This document shows, piece after piece, positions 10,264 through 22,970 of a DNA stretch of 64,000 nt. Both the position numbers and the translations under genes were made by a program. The notes under the pieces are model-generated. The model had not been told where the DNA came from and made no database searches. It was given only the letters and a program-made list of their open reading frames with translations. The stretch is from Eupeodes corollae (Eukaryota; Arthropoda; Insecta; Diptera; Syrphidae): positions 179,907,174 to 179,971,173 of the forward strand of contig NC_079147.1 of NCBI RefSeq assembly GCF_945859685.1, written 5' to 3'. Numbering within the stretch: the stretch's first letter is position 1; every line of letters starts with the position of its first letter.

Positions 10264-13200
10264 CTATAGATCCTTAGCTACATAAACAGATCTGGACTAG
10301 ACTGGATCCATTGATTAGAAAGCATGTGAATCTTTCTAGTTCTAAAATATCATTCAATTACAAAACGACACATAAAACGAAATGAACACTATTTTTCACA
10401 CAAATCCAAACTTGTAAACTTTCGTGAAGAACTAAAGTTAACAGTAATATTAACTATAAAGGGTATACTAAAAAAAATAAGACGAAGTTCTTGGTGACTT
10501 TCAATTTAATAAAAATGTTTCAGAGTTGGAAAAATAATAACAAACAATTACAATAATTGCTTGTAATTGAAATCTCCATATACACTTTTTTAATTAATTT
10601 GAAAAGTAATTCATGAATTTTAATTACTAACTAAATTCATATAATGAAAAAAATTAATTAAATATTATTACAATATAATTACCTGAAATGTTCATATCTT
10701 TTATGTGTCTTGCGTTGAATGTAAGTTCAAAATGTTTTAACTTAAGAATTTGAAGAAATCCATTACAATTACACATAATTAGTAAAAGCATTTTGTCAAT
10801 TACAATTACAATTACAATTACAATTACAAGTAGTTGAAATGTTATTTTTTCAATTACAAAAACAAGCAATTGAAATGTATATTTTTGCAATGATAATTAC
10901 AATTGAAATAAAAGTTAAAATTAATTACTTATTTTACTTTCTTGTGTCTTCTGACGACTTAAATTTTATATGGGTAAACTTAGACGCAAAAGTTACGTTT
11001 CATACGGTGCAAGAGAATGACCTTTTCTAAATTGCATGTGGAAAAGGAAACATTTATTTCAATGTCCTATGCGGATTTAATGGATTCGGGGAAAAATCTA
11101 GTATTTCAGACTTTTTACAAAACCTGTGAGCGTTGCTACACCGACCGAAAAACCGTTCATAAAAGGATAAAATCATTCATAGTGTGAAATACTAAGTCGT
11201 TTGATTGAACCATCAAAAAACCTCTTCAGACCTTGAGTTTTAAAATCTCCTTAGATCACATTTTATTTAAGTTTGATCGACTTCAACAAGTTCGTTAAAT
11301 GCAAAACATTTAAAAACCTACACCTGGTCATCAACTACACACACCAGAAAAAAACCACACAAGAGCAATAAAAACAAGTTGTGGGAGAACCCCTGGAATT
11401 GAAGTCAACAATTTAAACGAATTCTCTGTATTCGAATCTAATTTTATTACAAATTATGATAAATTGTTTTTTCGCTTGATAATGACATTCCACCATAATT
11501 ATATTTACAAAAACTGTTACAAATTGTGATAAAAAAAATGGCGAACATAATTTGTGAAACGTATCTTGTCAATATTAAACTTAAAGTGTTGTCAATTTGA
11601 CACCCTCTCGGACATACCTTTCTTTTTGTTTCGTTCTAAGATCTTATTGGTTCCGGATTAAACAGAATAAGTTGAGTATGTTTCGTTAAGTTTTGTATTG
11701 TTTTATTATTTTCCTGTTCTTATTCTCTGTGGTAGTGATGATGTTGAACACGATGACGATCAACGCGCAAAAGCAACAGCTCAGCGAAACGTCAATGACC
11801 TCAAGACCTTGAGCACATTACAAAATAAAATAAAAATAAATACATATTATTCATCTTGATTCCTGAATTTTGTGTACACAATTTTGAGATTTAATTGTTT
11901 TAAGGTGTAGGCAGACTAGGTAAGTTGAACTGTCACATTTTTTGGTAAAACTTTTTGGTTCAAGAGCTTGTTTGAATTTTCCTCAAAGATTTCGAAAGCT
12001 TATGGTAATATAACAACAATCGTGAACTTCTTCCGTATAATCGTTTTTTTTTTTCGTTGCTGCTGAAGTCTAAGTAAATATTTAGCCGTGTTCTTTATCA
12101 GAAGATGTATTTTCCGCATACGTGTATTGATGCTAGTATCATATGAGCGGATCTAGGTAATATATACAAATGGAAGAAATCTATAATTAGATTCAATTAT
12201 AAAAAGCAATGGTTTTCTTCCTTTTTTGTATGATTTTGTTATTTTATTCTTCGATCGACGCACGATGCGATGATATTGTGAGAAATTGCAATCAAGTTGG
12301 ATTTACATTTATTTTCTTTTGTATTTTTATTTGAATAAGCAACTATTCTTCTTTTCGTTTCACATGATTAGTTATCATACTTGACATTGAGTATACCTAA
12401 AGGAATATAAATAAATATATTATGTGTAACCAGTTTGAGGCAATCTATTTTAAGTCACGATTATTTTTGTAATAAAAAATTATATTTTTATCATACAAAA
12501 CTGGAAAGATCAAATTTTCTTAATTTGAATATTCATTAAATGGCGCCCAACAGTTATGAGAATAGAGATTATATTAGATTGAGTAAGCTTATGAGTTACA
12601 AATATTTGAATGCTTTATTCAAATAGAGTTTAATAAGAAGAACTTAAGCTACAACTTTCTTTTATAGGCTTGTTGGAAGCAGTAACGCCATTTTCTCTTT
12701 CTAATTCAATTAGAAAAAAACTAAACTTAGAATAATAAACCGTTTTTAGGAGCTATTGGAAATTACATAAATAAGAAAACATAAGATTTGAATATAAACC
12801 GAATTCGTCTTGTTCAATCCACATGATATGCAAGTCAAGCTCTTGCATTTTCAGCAAAAAAAAAGTATGTATGTTATCGGTCACATAAAAGTTTCAACTC
12901 GTAAAATCTTAAAAGATATGATTCCTCGAGCCCATGTACACATCAAACGGCGACTCTTTCTTGGCTCCAAATACGGCTGTTTTTCTAGATCGCGTATTAA
13001 ATCAGCCTGAAATTGACTTCATCGATGAAAACAATTTTTCGATAAAAAAGCTCACGATAGACTTTTTTTTAACAAAGAACGCATTTTAATGGTGGAATTA
13101 ACAATTAACTACTTAGCAAATTTGCTAAATATTTAGCAATTCACTACGGAAAAATACGGAAAATTGTAAACTTTTGGATTTGCTAAGTAAAAAATTACTA

Positions 13201-14984
13201 ATCAATTAAAAGAAAGTGTACGTTCATAAAAATAAAACAAGACAAACAAGCTTAAACTGATCTATTCGCCCATGTTGATTAAAATCACTTTACAAGTTCA
13301 CGTGAAATGAAATTGCATGATCTTCTATTCGATCGATGTCGAAAACTTCAAAATTGCTTCGAATTGCCTTCGAACTGAAGGATCATCCATTTTTATTTTG
13401 TTTCTGAAGTAAAACTTTTGCTGTTTTGAAGATGGATGCAATATTATTGGCAATTTGAAGTTAAAAAAGAAAGCAGAATTTAAGAGAAAAAATCAGGAGA
13501 CGAATTTTGCGAGACAAATCAAATTTATTGGATTTACGTGACAGTGTGGTGAAAATTATGTAGAACTGTTCTGATAAATAAAGTACATTTTTGATTTCCT
13601 CTTTTAAGCTTTCATTGTAATTTTAGATTAAACAAACACGTTTTTTTATATGTTCTAAGGGAAATAAAACCTTTTATAATGCCTTCATCGTTTCCTTCAA
13701 TTCAAATACTTGCTGCCATTCTCCGATTCCTAGCAGAAGGAAGCTATCAAAGATCAATTCACAGATATAAAAAATGTGATTTCAATACGTTCAAAAAAAT
13801 TTAACAAACCAAAATACAGAACATCCAATTCACAATAATGAATTTTGGAACACCCAAATTCACTTTCGCAAAGTGTATTCTCAATAAGTGAAATGCAGAA
13901 CATGGGCAACTGATTCGAAATCTCAACTGTAGACTGGACTATTCCATCCACTGTTCTTATAACATTAATTGTACAGATGTCATATGAATTCAGCAAATTG
14001 TTTAAAGTTGAAGAAACCATTGGAAATTGTAAAAAGATAGTAAGATCTTAAAATAGTTTGAAATTCGGTAAATCATCTTTTGAGCTTAGTAAATTGGTTA
14101 AAATGGTCTTAAATTTTACTAAATCGTTTAAAATTTTGCGTCAATGTTTTGTATAGGATTAAATTAGTTTGCATAAAATATCTTTACTTGTTGCAAAAAT
14201 ATTCGATTCGAAAATAACTTTGCCCCAATTTTAGTAGTACATTTTTTTGTAGGTTACTGTCATTTAGGTGTTTCTAAAAACAAATTCAAAAACGTCAAAA
14301 ACATTATATTTTGATTCATCCAACTAATTATTTTCTTTTTAATCCAAACCAATTTCGTATCACGTCACAATGCATGATATACCATTAATTGAAGTCGCTA
14401 GCGTGAATGATTCGCAAGATACTTGTGCCAAATTTGTACCTAGTTTTAAAATTTTCATAGGAAAAAAGTCATTGAAAGTCATTTTTGCATCTTTTGAAGT
14501 TATTATATGTAAAACAAAATGTTTTTGAAGTCAAAATCTTAACTGGTAATTGAGATATGACCGACAAAAGAGGTACCGATGGTACGTTTACACTCATCTC
14601 TCTTAAAACTTTTGAATTAGATTCTAGGGACCTTGAAACGTCTAGAAATTTCATAATTTTCAATTCGACAAATCAGACTTTTACATAAACTTCCTATGAA
14701 TAACAATTTAACTTTTTCAAAGAATTAAGTTGTCATGAATTAGAAACATGTTTTAAAAATCCAACCGAAAACGAGGTTTTTAAGGCTCGCAACATATTTC
14801 TTAACTTTAAATTATATGATGATTTTAAAAAGTACAAATTGTTTCCTTCTGGATACAGTTTGAATCATTTTCGTATCTTAATTAATTTGTGAAAATTCGT
14901 TATAAGTTATTAGTTTTTGTTTGATTCTATTTGATGTTTTGAGTAATTCTTGAATTTAAAGCTTCAATAAAAGTATTCGCACAA
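10264..14984. other. AT-rich DNA, no gene seen
   Basis: No domain-bearing frame in 4.7 kb. The longest open frame (13754-14020, minus) has no recognisable motif. Contents worth noting are the (ACAATT)n tract at 10797-10829 within a broader ATTACAATT-rich zone (10530-10920), and a primer-site-like TGGCGCCCAACAG at 12541. Confidence 0.5.
10797..10829. repeat. (TTACAA)n simple repeat
   Basis: Five consecutive hexamers of the TTACAA type. Imperfect satellites of the same motif lie on both sides (about 10530-10920), suggesting an older, longer array. Confidence 0.85.
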
Positions 14985-15025
14985 GGAAACGGTTAAGAGT
15001 TGTAAGTCACACTAGGCCCTAGTTC
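14985..15025 (+). repeat. SINE 3'-tail fragment
   Basis: The phrase ggttaagagttgtaagtcac...taggccctagttct matches the last part of the complete SINE at 39381-39686 (near 39612-39657) with few differences. The tRNA-like head is absent. It directly precedes the satellite-like repeat block. Confidence 0.65.
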
Positions 15026-16690
15026 TTATTTATTTTATTTATAGTTTTGAATTGGAGTTAATTGTTAGCCCAGTTTGAAAATCCTAAATTCGATTTTAAC
15101 TATCCGGTCAAATTTTCAAAACACCTCTTTTAAAATAGTTTTACATATGTATTTATATGTTTAATAGAATTCAAAAACTTGATATCTTAGAATTGTTAAG
15201 ATTTCGAATTTGTTACAAAAAGAAAAATTAACCGAAAACAGTTTTAGCAGATATTTAGCAAGGCTTTAAGATGTGTGTGCGAGCGTGTGTACGTTTGTAC
15301 GTTTGTACGTTCGTACGTCCGTAAGTTCGTAGCTCAAAAAACAGTTGAGAATTCGACTTCAAATAAATTTCGGTATACAGATAATAATGCAGAAAGATGC
15401 AGAAAGGGCTCTCGAGAAAACTGAGTGGGTGGTTTTTTTACAATAGCAGTTTAAAAAAAAGGTAAACATTTTAGTTAACCCTAAATACCAACAACGCTAG
15501 AGACTTGAATTAAATATTATATTATATATTGTAACGTGATACCAAACAAGTATATTTTTTGAAAAAAAAATCCAATTAATACTTTTTTATAAAAAACTAA
15601 AAAACTAAGAATAAAAAATTATTTTATCCCGAAAACAATTTTGTGCAACGAGAAATAATGGTTTTTGAATTTTTGTGAACTGACAGTTTTTCATACAAAA
15701 TTAAAACCTAAAAAAAAAAAAACATTTCTCAAAGTTGGTAAAAATTGAATTTCGACTCAAATATCTTTTTAAATATTCGAGAATATGGCTTTAGTTAAAT
15801 CTTGATAAAAATTAAATATAACATTTTTTACAAAAAATAAAAACCTACAAAAAAATTAATATTTATTTTCGACTTCAATAACTTTTCAAAACTTTAAAAC
15901 ATTCGCCTTAAACCAATTGTATTTATTTTTTGTTAAATACATTTTCAGAAAAATCAAATTGAAAGTTTTTTTTTACAAAAAATTAAAAACCCAAAAAAAA
16001 TTAACAAAAGTTTGTACAAATTGATTTTCGACTTAAATTTCTTTTCAAAACTTTGAGATATTGGCTTTAAACTTATGTTATAAGAAATATGGTTTTTTAC
16101 ATTCGGTAAACTTTTCAGAAAAATCGAATTGAAAGTTTTTTTTAACAAAAAAAAACAAAAACCTAAAAAAAAAGCATTTCTAAAAGTTCGAAAAATTGAT
16201 TTTCTACTTCTACCTAAATTAAAAATATTGGTTTCAAGCTTATTTTATCTTACATAAAATATTATTTTCGGCATTCAGTGAATTTTCGATAAAAATTCAA
16301 ACAGTCCGTTTTTTATAAAAATAAAATCTGCAAAAAACGGTACGAACATTTGGTAAAAATGATGTTTGGTTCTATATATAACGTGATGAATAGAAGGTAT
16401 TGACTTCAAATTAATTTCATTCATCCAATTTGTATTTGTTTATATAAGAAATAAAAACTTTTAAGAAATGCTACTAAAATTGGTAAAAATTGGTTAACGA
16501 CTAAAAAAACTCGTTAACAAAAATATATTTTGAAATCAGACTATTTAAAGATACGCAAAATATTGTTAATTTTTAAATTTTTTAAAATAATTCAATTGAC
16601 AACTTTTTTAACAAAATACGAAGACTTACAAACCTTTTAAGCAAGACAAATCGACAAACATGATGGGAAGTTTTCAGTGTGGGTCGCATC
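15026..16690 (+). repeat. Satellite-like dispersed element, full unit
   Basis: Three parts in order. (1) A leader, 15041-15275, which recurs as 16711-16736 plus 18678-18890, interrupted by a LINE. (2) A GTACGT-rich head at 15276-15330 (tacgtttgtacg repeated) and a CTCTCGAGAAAACTGAG motif near 15410. (3) A degenerate tandem body from about 15540 to 16665. Because the leader starts again at about 16711, units lie head to tail with a spacing near 1.67 kb. No coding sequence is seen. Confidence 0.6.
15540..16665 (+). repeat. Degenerate tandem array, ~140-170-bp period
   Basis: The phrase of a T run followed by acaaaaaat...aaaaacct recurs near 15575, 15684, 15821, 15961, 16131, 16300 and 16600. 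Each time it is followed, when preserved, by 'ggtaaaaattgattttcgactt', 'ctttgagatattgac/gctt' and 'cagaaaaatcgaattgaaag'. Neighbouring units are 110-170 bp apart and about 70-85% alike by eye. Monomers at 15961 and 16131 are the most similar pair. Confidence 0.65.
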
Positions 16691-16745
16691 CCAGCCTCTT
16701 TTTTTATTTATAGTTTTGAATTGCAGTTAATTGTTGGTACTGATT

Positions 16746-17345
16746 GTATATAACTTAGTAGCGTTCCTAGATATTGAAGGAGCTTTCAACAACGTCAGTT
16801 ACCAAGCGATCACAACAGCAATAGATAAGCTAAAATTAGAGAAATCACTCATAGATCTTATAAGTCTCATGCTCAAAAGCAGGACAATAATTTCTAACAT
16901 GAGAAGTTTTACTTCCACCAGATCGGTGAATCGAGGCACTCCCCAAGGTGGAGTCCTTTCGCCTCTTTTATGGAACATGGTAGTAAACGACCTTCTTACA
17001 GCATTGGAAGCAGAGGGTTTCAAGGTGATTGCCTATGCTGACGATGTTGCGATATCCGTATCTGGGAAGCATACCCAAGTTCTCTTAGAACTCTTACAAA
17101 ATGCCCTAAACAGGCTATCTAAATGGGCTAAGCAATGTGGATTGGACGTCAACCCACACAAAAAAGAATTAATACTTTTTTCGAGCAGATATAAAATTAA
17201 TCAGATTAGCCCACCCAAAATAGAGGAATACCATTAAGCTTTTCCGACCAAGCTAAATATTTGGGCCTCATTTTAGACAAAAAACTAAATTGGAAGGCAA
17301 ATATTGATGAAAGAGTAAAAAACGCTACTGTAGCGCTTTTTACTT
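16746..17345 (+). pseudogene. LINE reverse transcriptase, palm to thumb
   Basis: Reverse transcriptase (RT) lacking the fingers. The order is VAFLDIEGAFNNV (motif A, catalytic Asp), then SRTIISNM, VNRGTPQGGVLSPLLWNMVVNDLL (motif B) and VIAYADDVAISVSG (motif C, the YADD active site, intact near 17035). CGLDVNPHKKELILFS follows, then KYLGLILDKKLNWK. A one-base loss near 17222 shifts the frame before KYLG, and a TGA follows at about 17346. The active-site residues survive, but the protein is truncated and shifted. In target-primed reverse transcription this enzyme would copy its own RNA at a nicked site. Confidence 0.92.
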
Positions 17346-17378
17346 GAAAAAGGCCATAGGTGAACCGCACTGGAAAAG

Positions 17379-18540
17379 ATGGTAAATCTAAATAAGCTCA
17401 TCAAAGTCCAGCGGTCAGCAGGTATGTGCATCACAGAAGCACTTCGCTCAACACTAACCACAGCACTGGAAGTGCTTTTAAACCATACACCTCTTGACAT
17501 ATTCTCCAAAATGGTGGCAGCCAACTCATGTGTGAGGCTTAGAGCCACCTCTCAATTGAACAGTAACAATGCTGGAAATACTACTATTCTAGACAGTTTC
17601 AGATCTGTCCCAGATCGCTTAAACTATACCACCCCAAAAATGGTATTCGGTAAAAGCTTCCATGTGTCCATCCCTTCAAGATCCTCCTGGGAAGAAGAGA
17701 GACCCCTGGAAGACGATGCGGTACACTTCTATACTGACGGTTCAAAGACCGATCACGGAGTTGGAAGTGGTATCTTTTCAGAACAACTGAATCCCAGTCT
17801 ATCCTATAGACTTCCCAATCAATGTAGTGTATTCCAGGCAGAAGTAATGGCGATTAAAGAAGCACTATCCTGGCTCAAAAAAAAAACGTTATATCTTGTA
17901 AGGATATACGAATCTACTCAGACAGCCAAGCCACTCTTAAATCTCTCACGTCTGTCTCCACAAACTCTCAAACAGTCCACGATTGTTGATCATCTCTGAA
18001 TGAGATGACGGAACAGTTTAGCATTCACCTCATTTGGGTGCCGGGCCACAGAGACATTCCGGGAAATTGTAAAGCCGATGAGCTCGCCAAAAACGGAACA
18101 CTTCTGCCTCATGTTAGACAAAAACATAACATAGGAACACCACTTGCTACATGCAAATATCTTCTCTAGCAATATACTCTAGAAACAACAAATGCTAGAT
18201 GGTCACAGAGTACCACCTGCCTAGCCACCAAGCAAATATGGCCAAGTATTGACTTGAAACGGTCAAAAGGCTTGATATAACTAAGCAGACAAAGTATAAG
18301 CTCTACAATTGGAGTAATAACGGGACACTACCTCATAGGAAGACATGCTCTAAGGCTAGGGGTCTACACAAATGACTTCTGTAGAAGCTGCATGATCGAG
18401 GAAGAGGAAACAGTCCAACACCTTCTATGTACATGTCCAGCACTCTCCATTAGAAGGAATAACTTTCTCGGTAATCCCTTCTTCGATAACACCAGTGAAC
18501 TGGCAACGATTGACACAAAACGTCTCTCACTTTATTAAAA
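17379..18540 (+). pseudogene. LINE RNase H and C-terminal CCHC-like region
   Basis: The frame 17379-17890 carries the connection region and the RNase H start: VHFYTDGSKTDHGVGSGIFSE (first Asp), SVFQAEVMAIKEALSWL (Glu). A poly-A run at 17878-17886 (likely slippage) shifts the frame. The rest, YSDSQATLKSL, HLIWVPGHRDIPGNCKADELAKNG, continues in another frame to about 18100. Near 18385-18440 a cysteine knuckle reads FCRSCMIEEEETVQHLLCTCPAL (C-x2-C...H-x2-C). RNase H after RT plus a C-terminal knuckle is the layout of the I/LOA/R1 group of LINEs; I cannot decide the clade by eye. Confidence 0.88.
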
Positions 18541-18890
18541 TTACAAAATGGTTTGTTTAAATTCATTACTCTCCCATGAGTAACCTTATTAGTGGTATCA
18601 CAATGGACCCTTGAGGTCTACGTGCGTCAATGACATCTGGACAGCCACGCCAACCTAACCCTAACCTAGTACTGATTTTGAATCCGAAATTTGATTTAAA
18701 CTATCTGCTCAAATTTTCAAAATACCCCCTTTAAAATTGTTTTATGTGTTTTAATATATTTTTAAAAAACTTTATAATTTAGAATTGTTTAGATGTCAAA
18801 TTTGTTGCAAAAAGAAAAATGTATGTTAATATGTTTTGCCTTTTTTTATTGAAACCGGTTTTAGCAGATATCACCATTGCTTTAAGATCT

Positions 18891-20925
18891 ACAAAATATT
18901 AAAAATAAAACCAAATCTTTTGAACAGAACAAAACCTTTTGAAAAGAAACTATAGCTCAAGTCTTTCTTAGTTTGCTAGTATTTATCATAAGAATATTTT
19001 TAAAAAATACCAATGTAACCAATGAGCACAATATTAAAGTTAAATTTAACAAGAACAATAACAAGTCGTTCCTATTTTTCACAATTATTGGTATTTCGGC
19101 TTTTAAACAAGAAAAAGTCCATCTGTCGATTTTCCTTTGGTGCATACAAAAAATCCCATTTCAAAGAAAATTGAAATGATTTCTTTAACTTTGCACAAAG
19201 GTTATAGAGAAGACCTCTTATTATTATTGAGACCTTTTTATCATGTCACTTTTAAAAGCTGTAGGTGTTAAAACGTTAATATGTTAAGGTAGGTACCTGC
19301 ATGGTGGGCAGGCTTTAAATATCCGAATAAAAATATAAAATTGGTGGAACGTTCAATATATTCTTTTTTCTTACCATATTTGATAAAAATCTCGAGGTCG
19401 AATTTTTTTAATGTGTAAGTATAGCACACATTTCCCATAAATCAAGGCTGACATAGACACTTGCTCAAATTAAAGAAAAAAGAAAGTATTTGCGAAAATT
19501 AAAGAAAATATCAACATTCTCATCAAAAACTAAATTTCAACTATGACTGCCCCCACTTCCGACCCCACCACCACTGTGTGTCGTTTGCGTAATCACTCGT
19601 GGTGAAATGATGAAATTTTAGAAGTCAATGTCAGCATTAATTTTTTGGTGCAACCGTGCTCTTGCCAGTGCCGCTGTGCTCTAATAAAACAAGAACCGAA
19701 TTTTTGACATCGAATAAAACTTTGACTGTGTGTTTTATTCTACCTCTACCTTGTAGTAGAACTACACGTACTCGTATAAAGTATATTTTTAACGCTCTCA
19801 CAGATATTTGTGTTACTTTTTTAGGTTGGAAATCGGGAGATGACCTTGAAAAAGCTTTATCTAAAACTTGAGTGCAATAAACTTGTGCAATCTAATTTTT
19901 GTGTGTTTTTTTTTTTTTATTTCTTCGCAGCAGAAATTTATATTTGTTTTTCATTTGAAATTATTCTTTTTGTTCCTATTTGAAAAAGGAAGGAAAAAAA
20001 ATGATTTGAAAACTAAGAATTTTTGAATTTTCATTGAGAATTTAAAACGCAAAAATAATAAAGAACTTTTATTCAAGAAAAAAAAAGGAAATAAAAACGT
20101 AGAAACAACTTTTAAAAGATTCGTGATTTCATTTTGCATTTTGAATCTTTTTTGTGTTTGTATCATTTTTAATTTATATATTTATTTTGTGGTTGTGATA
20201 GATACAATCATTTGGGGTCATAAAATTTAAATTGCTGATTCGAAAGACTGATGACAATTTTAAAAACGTGGCAAACTGGAAAAATCAGTCAATTTTTTTA
20301 AAGTATACCGACGTATGCAGAAATTCCAGGAAAGTGTTTTTGTTTTACTTTTTTTTTCATCAAAACAGACATTTCCCTAATTTAGAATGAGATATTTTTG
20401 GTGAATTTAATTTATATAACAATAATATTTACCTACCCTGCTAAAGAATGCTGTTTAGCTTTATGTATAGAGAAAAAAAAACATTCTGCCAGTGAGATAG
20501 AGAGAGAAAAAGTGGTGGGGGTTTACATTTTTCGGTTGACCTATGAAGAGGTTGATGTTTGCTTAATGGAGTTAAATTTATTTATTTTTATTTTCATGTG
20601 CAAATTTATGATTTGTGTCGAGAAAAAAAAAGAGGATGGCCGGTGACAAACAAAATACACAATTGTTTATGAGGTTTTAAATGCGATTGAAACAGAAAGC
20701 ATGCAAGCTTTTTTTTAGACCGAATTTATAAGCCATAAAATTAAAAGCTACCTGTAGCTATGGTGGTAAATTTAACTATAAGTGATAAATTGAATATTAA
20801 ACAAAGAAGTCAATTAAAGAACACTCATTTATTATTGATAGTTTTTTTTTTATAATTCATTCAATAAATAGAATAATTGATATTTTATTTAGATAAAAAG
20901 GTACCGACACAGAATTTTTGCAACT
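18891..20925. other. No gene seen
   Basis: Mostly AT-rich. The segment 19540-19875 is locally richer in C and G. It has an open frame (19656-19871) and a pyrimidine-AG acceptor-like site near 19824, but no protein family is recognisable and no conserved splice partner is visible. I do not call an exon. Confidence 0.4.
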
Positions 20926-21290
20926 TCAAAAACTTCAAAAATGGACCAATTTTAAAAACTTTAATTTTTTTCATTTATTAACTTTAAATTTGAAGATCAA
21001 ATTTTTGTTAGTTTAAATTTTTAACGAACTTAATATACTTTTAAGTTTGAAGAATAACGGTTTTGACATTTGGCAAAATCAATCCGATGGATTGTTTCGA
21101 TTTTACAAAATATAAAAACCTACACGAAAATATTTCCTAAGAACTAATAAAAATTGAATTTCGGTTAAAATATCTAGAAAATAAAAAAAAAATGCTGACT
21201 TGAAACATATTTCATCTTCTATATAAAACATTTTTCTTGAAATTTAGAACAATTTTATAAAAAAAAATCAATAATTAATAAATTTCCTAT
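20926..21290 (+). repeat. Satellite-like repeat fragment
   Basis: It contains 'aataacggttttgacatttggcaaaat' near 21053, 'aaatataaaaacctac' near 21108 and 'aataaaaattgaatttcggttaaaatatct' near 21147. This is the same phrase order as the other members of the dispersed satellite-like family. It ends where a CR1/Jockey-like LINE 3' tail begins. Confidence 0.55.
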
Positions 21291-21299
21291 CAATTTCTT

Positions 21300-22970
21300 T
21301 TATATTGTACTCGCGCTCAAGGGGATAAGAATACCCTTATACCCTACACAGTTCGAGTAGTTAAGATTGGAGGATACGATTTGAAAGAAGATAACGATGC
21401 ACATTGGTTTTGAATGCCTACAAATTGTAATGATTGGGAAATATTAAGTCTGGTAAAGCATTCCACATTCGTGTAGTGCGGCTAAAAAAAGAATCTCTGT
21501 ACTTTACAATGCGACCGAAATTGGACTCAAGGGTAAACTGATAGCATTCCTAAAAGAACGAGTATTACGGTTGGATATTTTATTAGAGCTTTGATTATGG
21601 AAGTAGCGATAAATAATGAGAGACATGAAACCTTTTTCAGTTTCAGTTCGACAACGGTCACCTATCATTTTTACATCTCTCTTTCGAATTCTGTCCAAGA
21701 AACTCAAGTGAGTAATAGCAGCACCTGTCCAAATAAGGGAATTCTACTAAAGTTTTGGATGAATACAGGCTTTTTAAATTATAGCCGGATCAGAAGGGGT
21801 ACAAAAATTCTTGCTTCGTATTAGAAAAATCCTAAGCACTTGGTAGCATTTTTGGCGATGTCAAATATGTGGTCACTCCACAACAAGTGGTTTATAATGC
21901 ACATATCTATGATTGATAGCTGTTCAGTCCCCTCGATGCAAGTACCACCTATGGATAGTGGCATTCGGGGAGGGTTACGCTTTTGTGACAGTAGACAGCA
22001 TTGAGTTTTCGAAGCATTAAATTCTACACGGTTTTTGGATCCCCATAGTACAATGCTGTCAAGATCATAATTTAATAAGCTTATCATAATTTGCGGTTGG
22101 TAGTCCACAACCTAAGAACAAGGATGAGAATCTAACAACGAATATGAAAAGCTAATGGTACTTTCATCAGCGAAACAATTTAGTGGGTTAGAAGTTTCAG
22201 ACAAAAGATTATTTTTAAAAATAAGGAAGAGCGTCGGAGACAAAACGGAGCCCTGGGGCACACCAGCGTTTATTTTGTGGATATCAGATTTGAACCCGTC
22301 CAATACTACTTGAATTGAACGGTCCGAAAGGTTATTTCCAACCCAACGAAGAAGCGATTCATCAATACCAAATGCACGCATTTTCGAGAAGAGAGCTTGG
22401 TGCCAAACTCTATATATCGAGTGGAATAATCTTACTTTCTCCAAGACGATGTCAAGATTTGTTCCACTGTTCAGTCAGATAAACCATGAGATTACCAGTG
22501 GACCTTTTGCATACCGGTCATTAAAAAGCTTTGAAGAATTGATCAGCGTTTCTATGATGAAAGTAGGGACGTAAGTGCAATTGGACGATAGTGAGACCAC
22601 TCGGAAAGAGACCTATAGAATAGCACAGATGGAAAAAGTGATTTCGACAGCCTTTAAGAACACCTTTTCAGAACAATAGCGTGGATACTGTCCGGGCCAG
22701 CGAATTTGTGAATGTAAAGATTTTTAAGTACTCTAGTAATTGAACGATTGCGGAAGAAGATTCGTCAAATAGAATCGTTTACGCTTTCAAGTACAGGCAG
22801 AGTCATGTCACTCACTGGCAGCATCGAATTAACAGCAAGCTGTGCTGCAAGCAAATTGGCTTTATCAATTGAGCTTAAGGAGGGTGTGTCATTAAAAACG
22901 AGCGTAGGAACCGACGAAGACGTAGTCTTACGCACATTGTTTACAAATGACCAGAAATGTTAACTACTAT
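21300..22970 (-). mobile_element. CR1/Jockey-like LINE, 5'-truncated (family B)
   Basis: A minus-strand non-LTR element with the 3' end on the left, near 21300. Its sense-strand tail carries the phrase AAGGGTATTCTTATCCCCTTGAGCG, which in other copies reads AAGGGTACTAATAACCCCTTGA. It contains most of RT. Its 5' side is interrupted at 22971 by the CCTAA tail of a family A LINE, which therefore inserted later or joined there. Related pieces lie at 24.13, 27.2 and 31.9 kb. Confidence 0.85.
21820..22965 (-). pseudogene. Family B LINE reverse transcriptase
   Basis: Read on the minus strand. SFVNNVRKTTSSSVPTL begins the pre-RT region near 22950. Then comes LKNLYIHKFAGPDSIHAIVLK (the AxGPDxI finger block, 22720-22660), HYRPIALTS near 22600 and VWHQALFSKMRAFGIDESLLRWVGNNLSDRSIQVVL (22410-22300). 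INAGVPQGSVLSPTLFLIF is motif B. NCFADESTISF is motif C, with FADD changed to FADE near 22175, so the second catalytic Asp is lost. After a stop, RVEFNASKTQCCLLS and HIFDIAKNATKCLGFF complete the thumb region to 21821. Motif style resembles CR1/Jockey elements. There are several frameshifts; it is not functional. Confidence 0.88.

Larger units (their letters stand above)
16746..18668 (+). mobile_element. Family A-type LINE, 5'-truncated, with TSD (copy 2)
   Basis: An RNase H-bearing non-LTR retrotransposon lacking its endonuclease and the start of RT. It is flanked by the direct repeat GTACTGATT at 16737-16745 and 18669-18677, the target duplication. The 3' end is a short CCTAACC-type tail (about 18651-18668). 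It belongs to a subfamily distinct from copies 1, 3, 5 and 6: protein motifs are shared, but DNA identity is clearly lower and the 3' untranslated region differs in detail. It looks closer to the element at 63 kb. Confidence 0.92.
16711..18890 (+). repeat. Second satellite-like unit leader, split by a LINE
   Basis: The left piece, 16711-16736 (tagttttgaattgcagttaattgtt), and the right piece, 18678-18890, together match 15041-15275 in order. The right piece includes ttgatttaaactat and tttagcagatat...gctttaagat. The break is exactly at the 9-bp target duplication of the LINE at 16746-18668. The LINE is therefore younger than this repeat. Confidence 0.75.

Noticed and set aside
19656..19871. Possible host exon with an acceptor-like site
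   Set aside because: No protein similarity, no donor partner and a low-complexity neighbourhood. Not enough to call.
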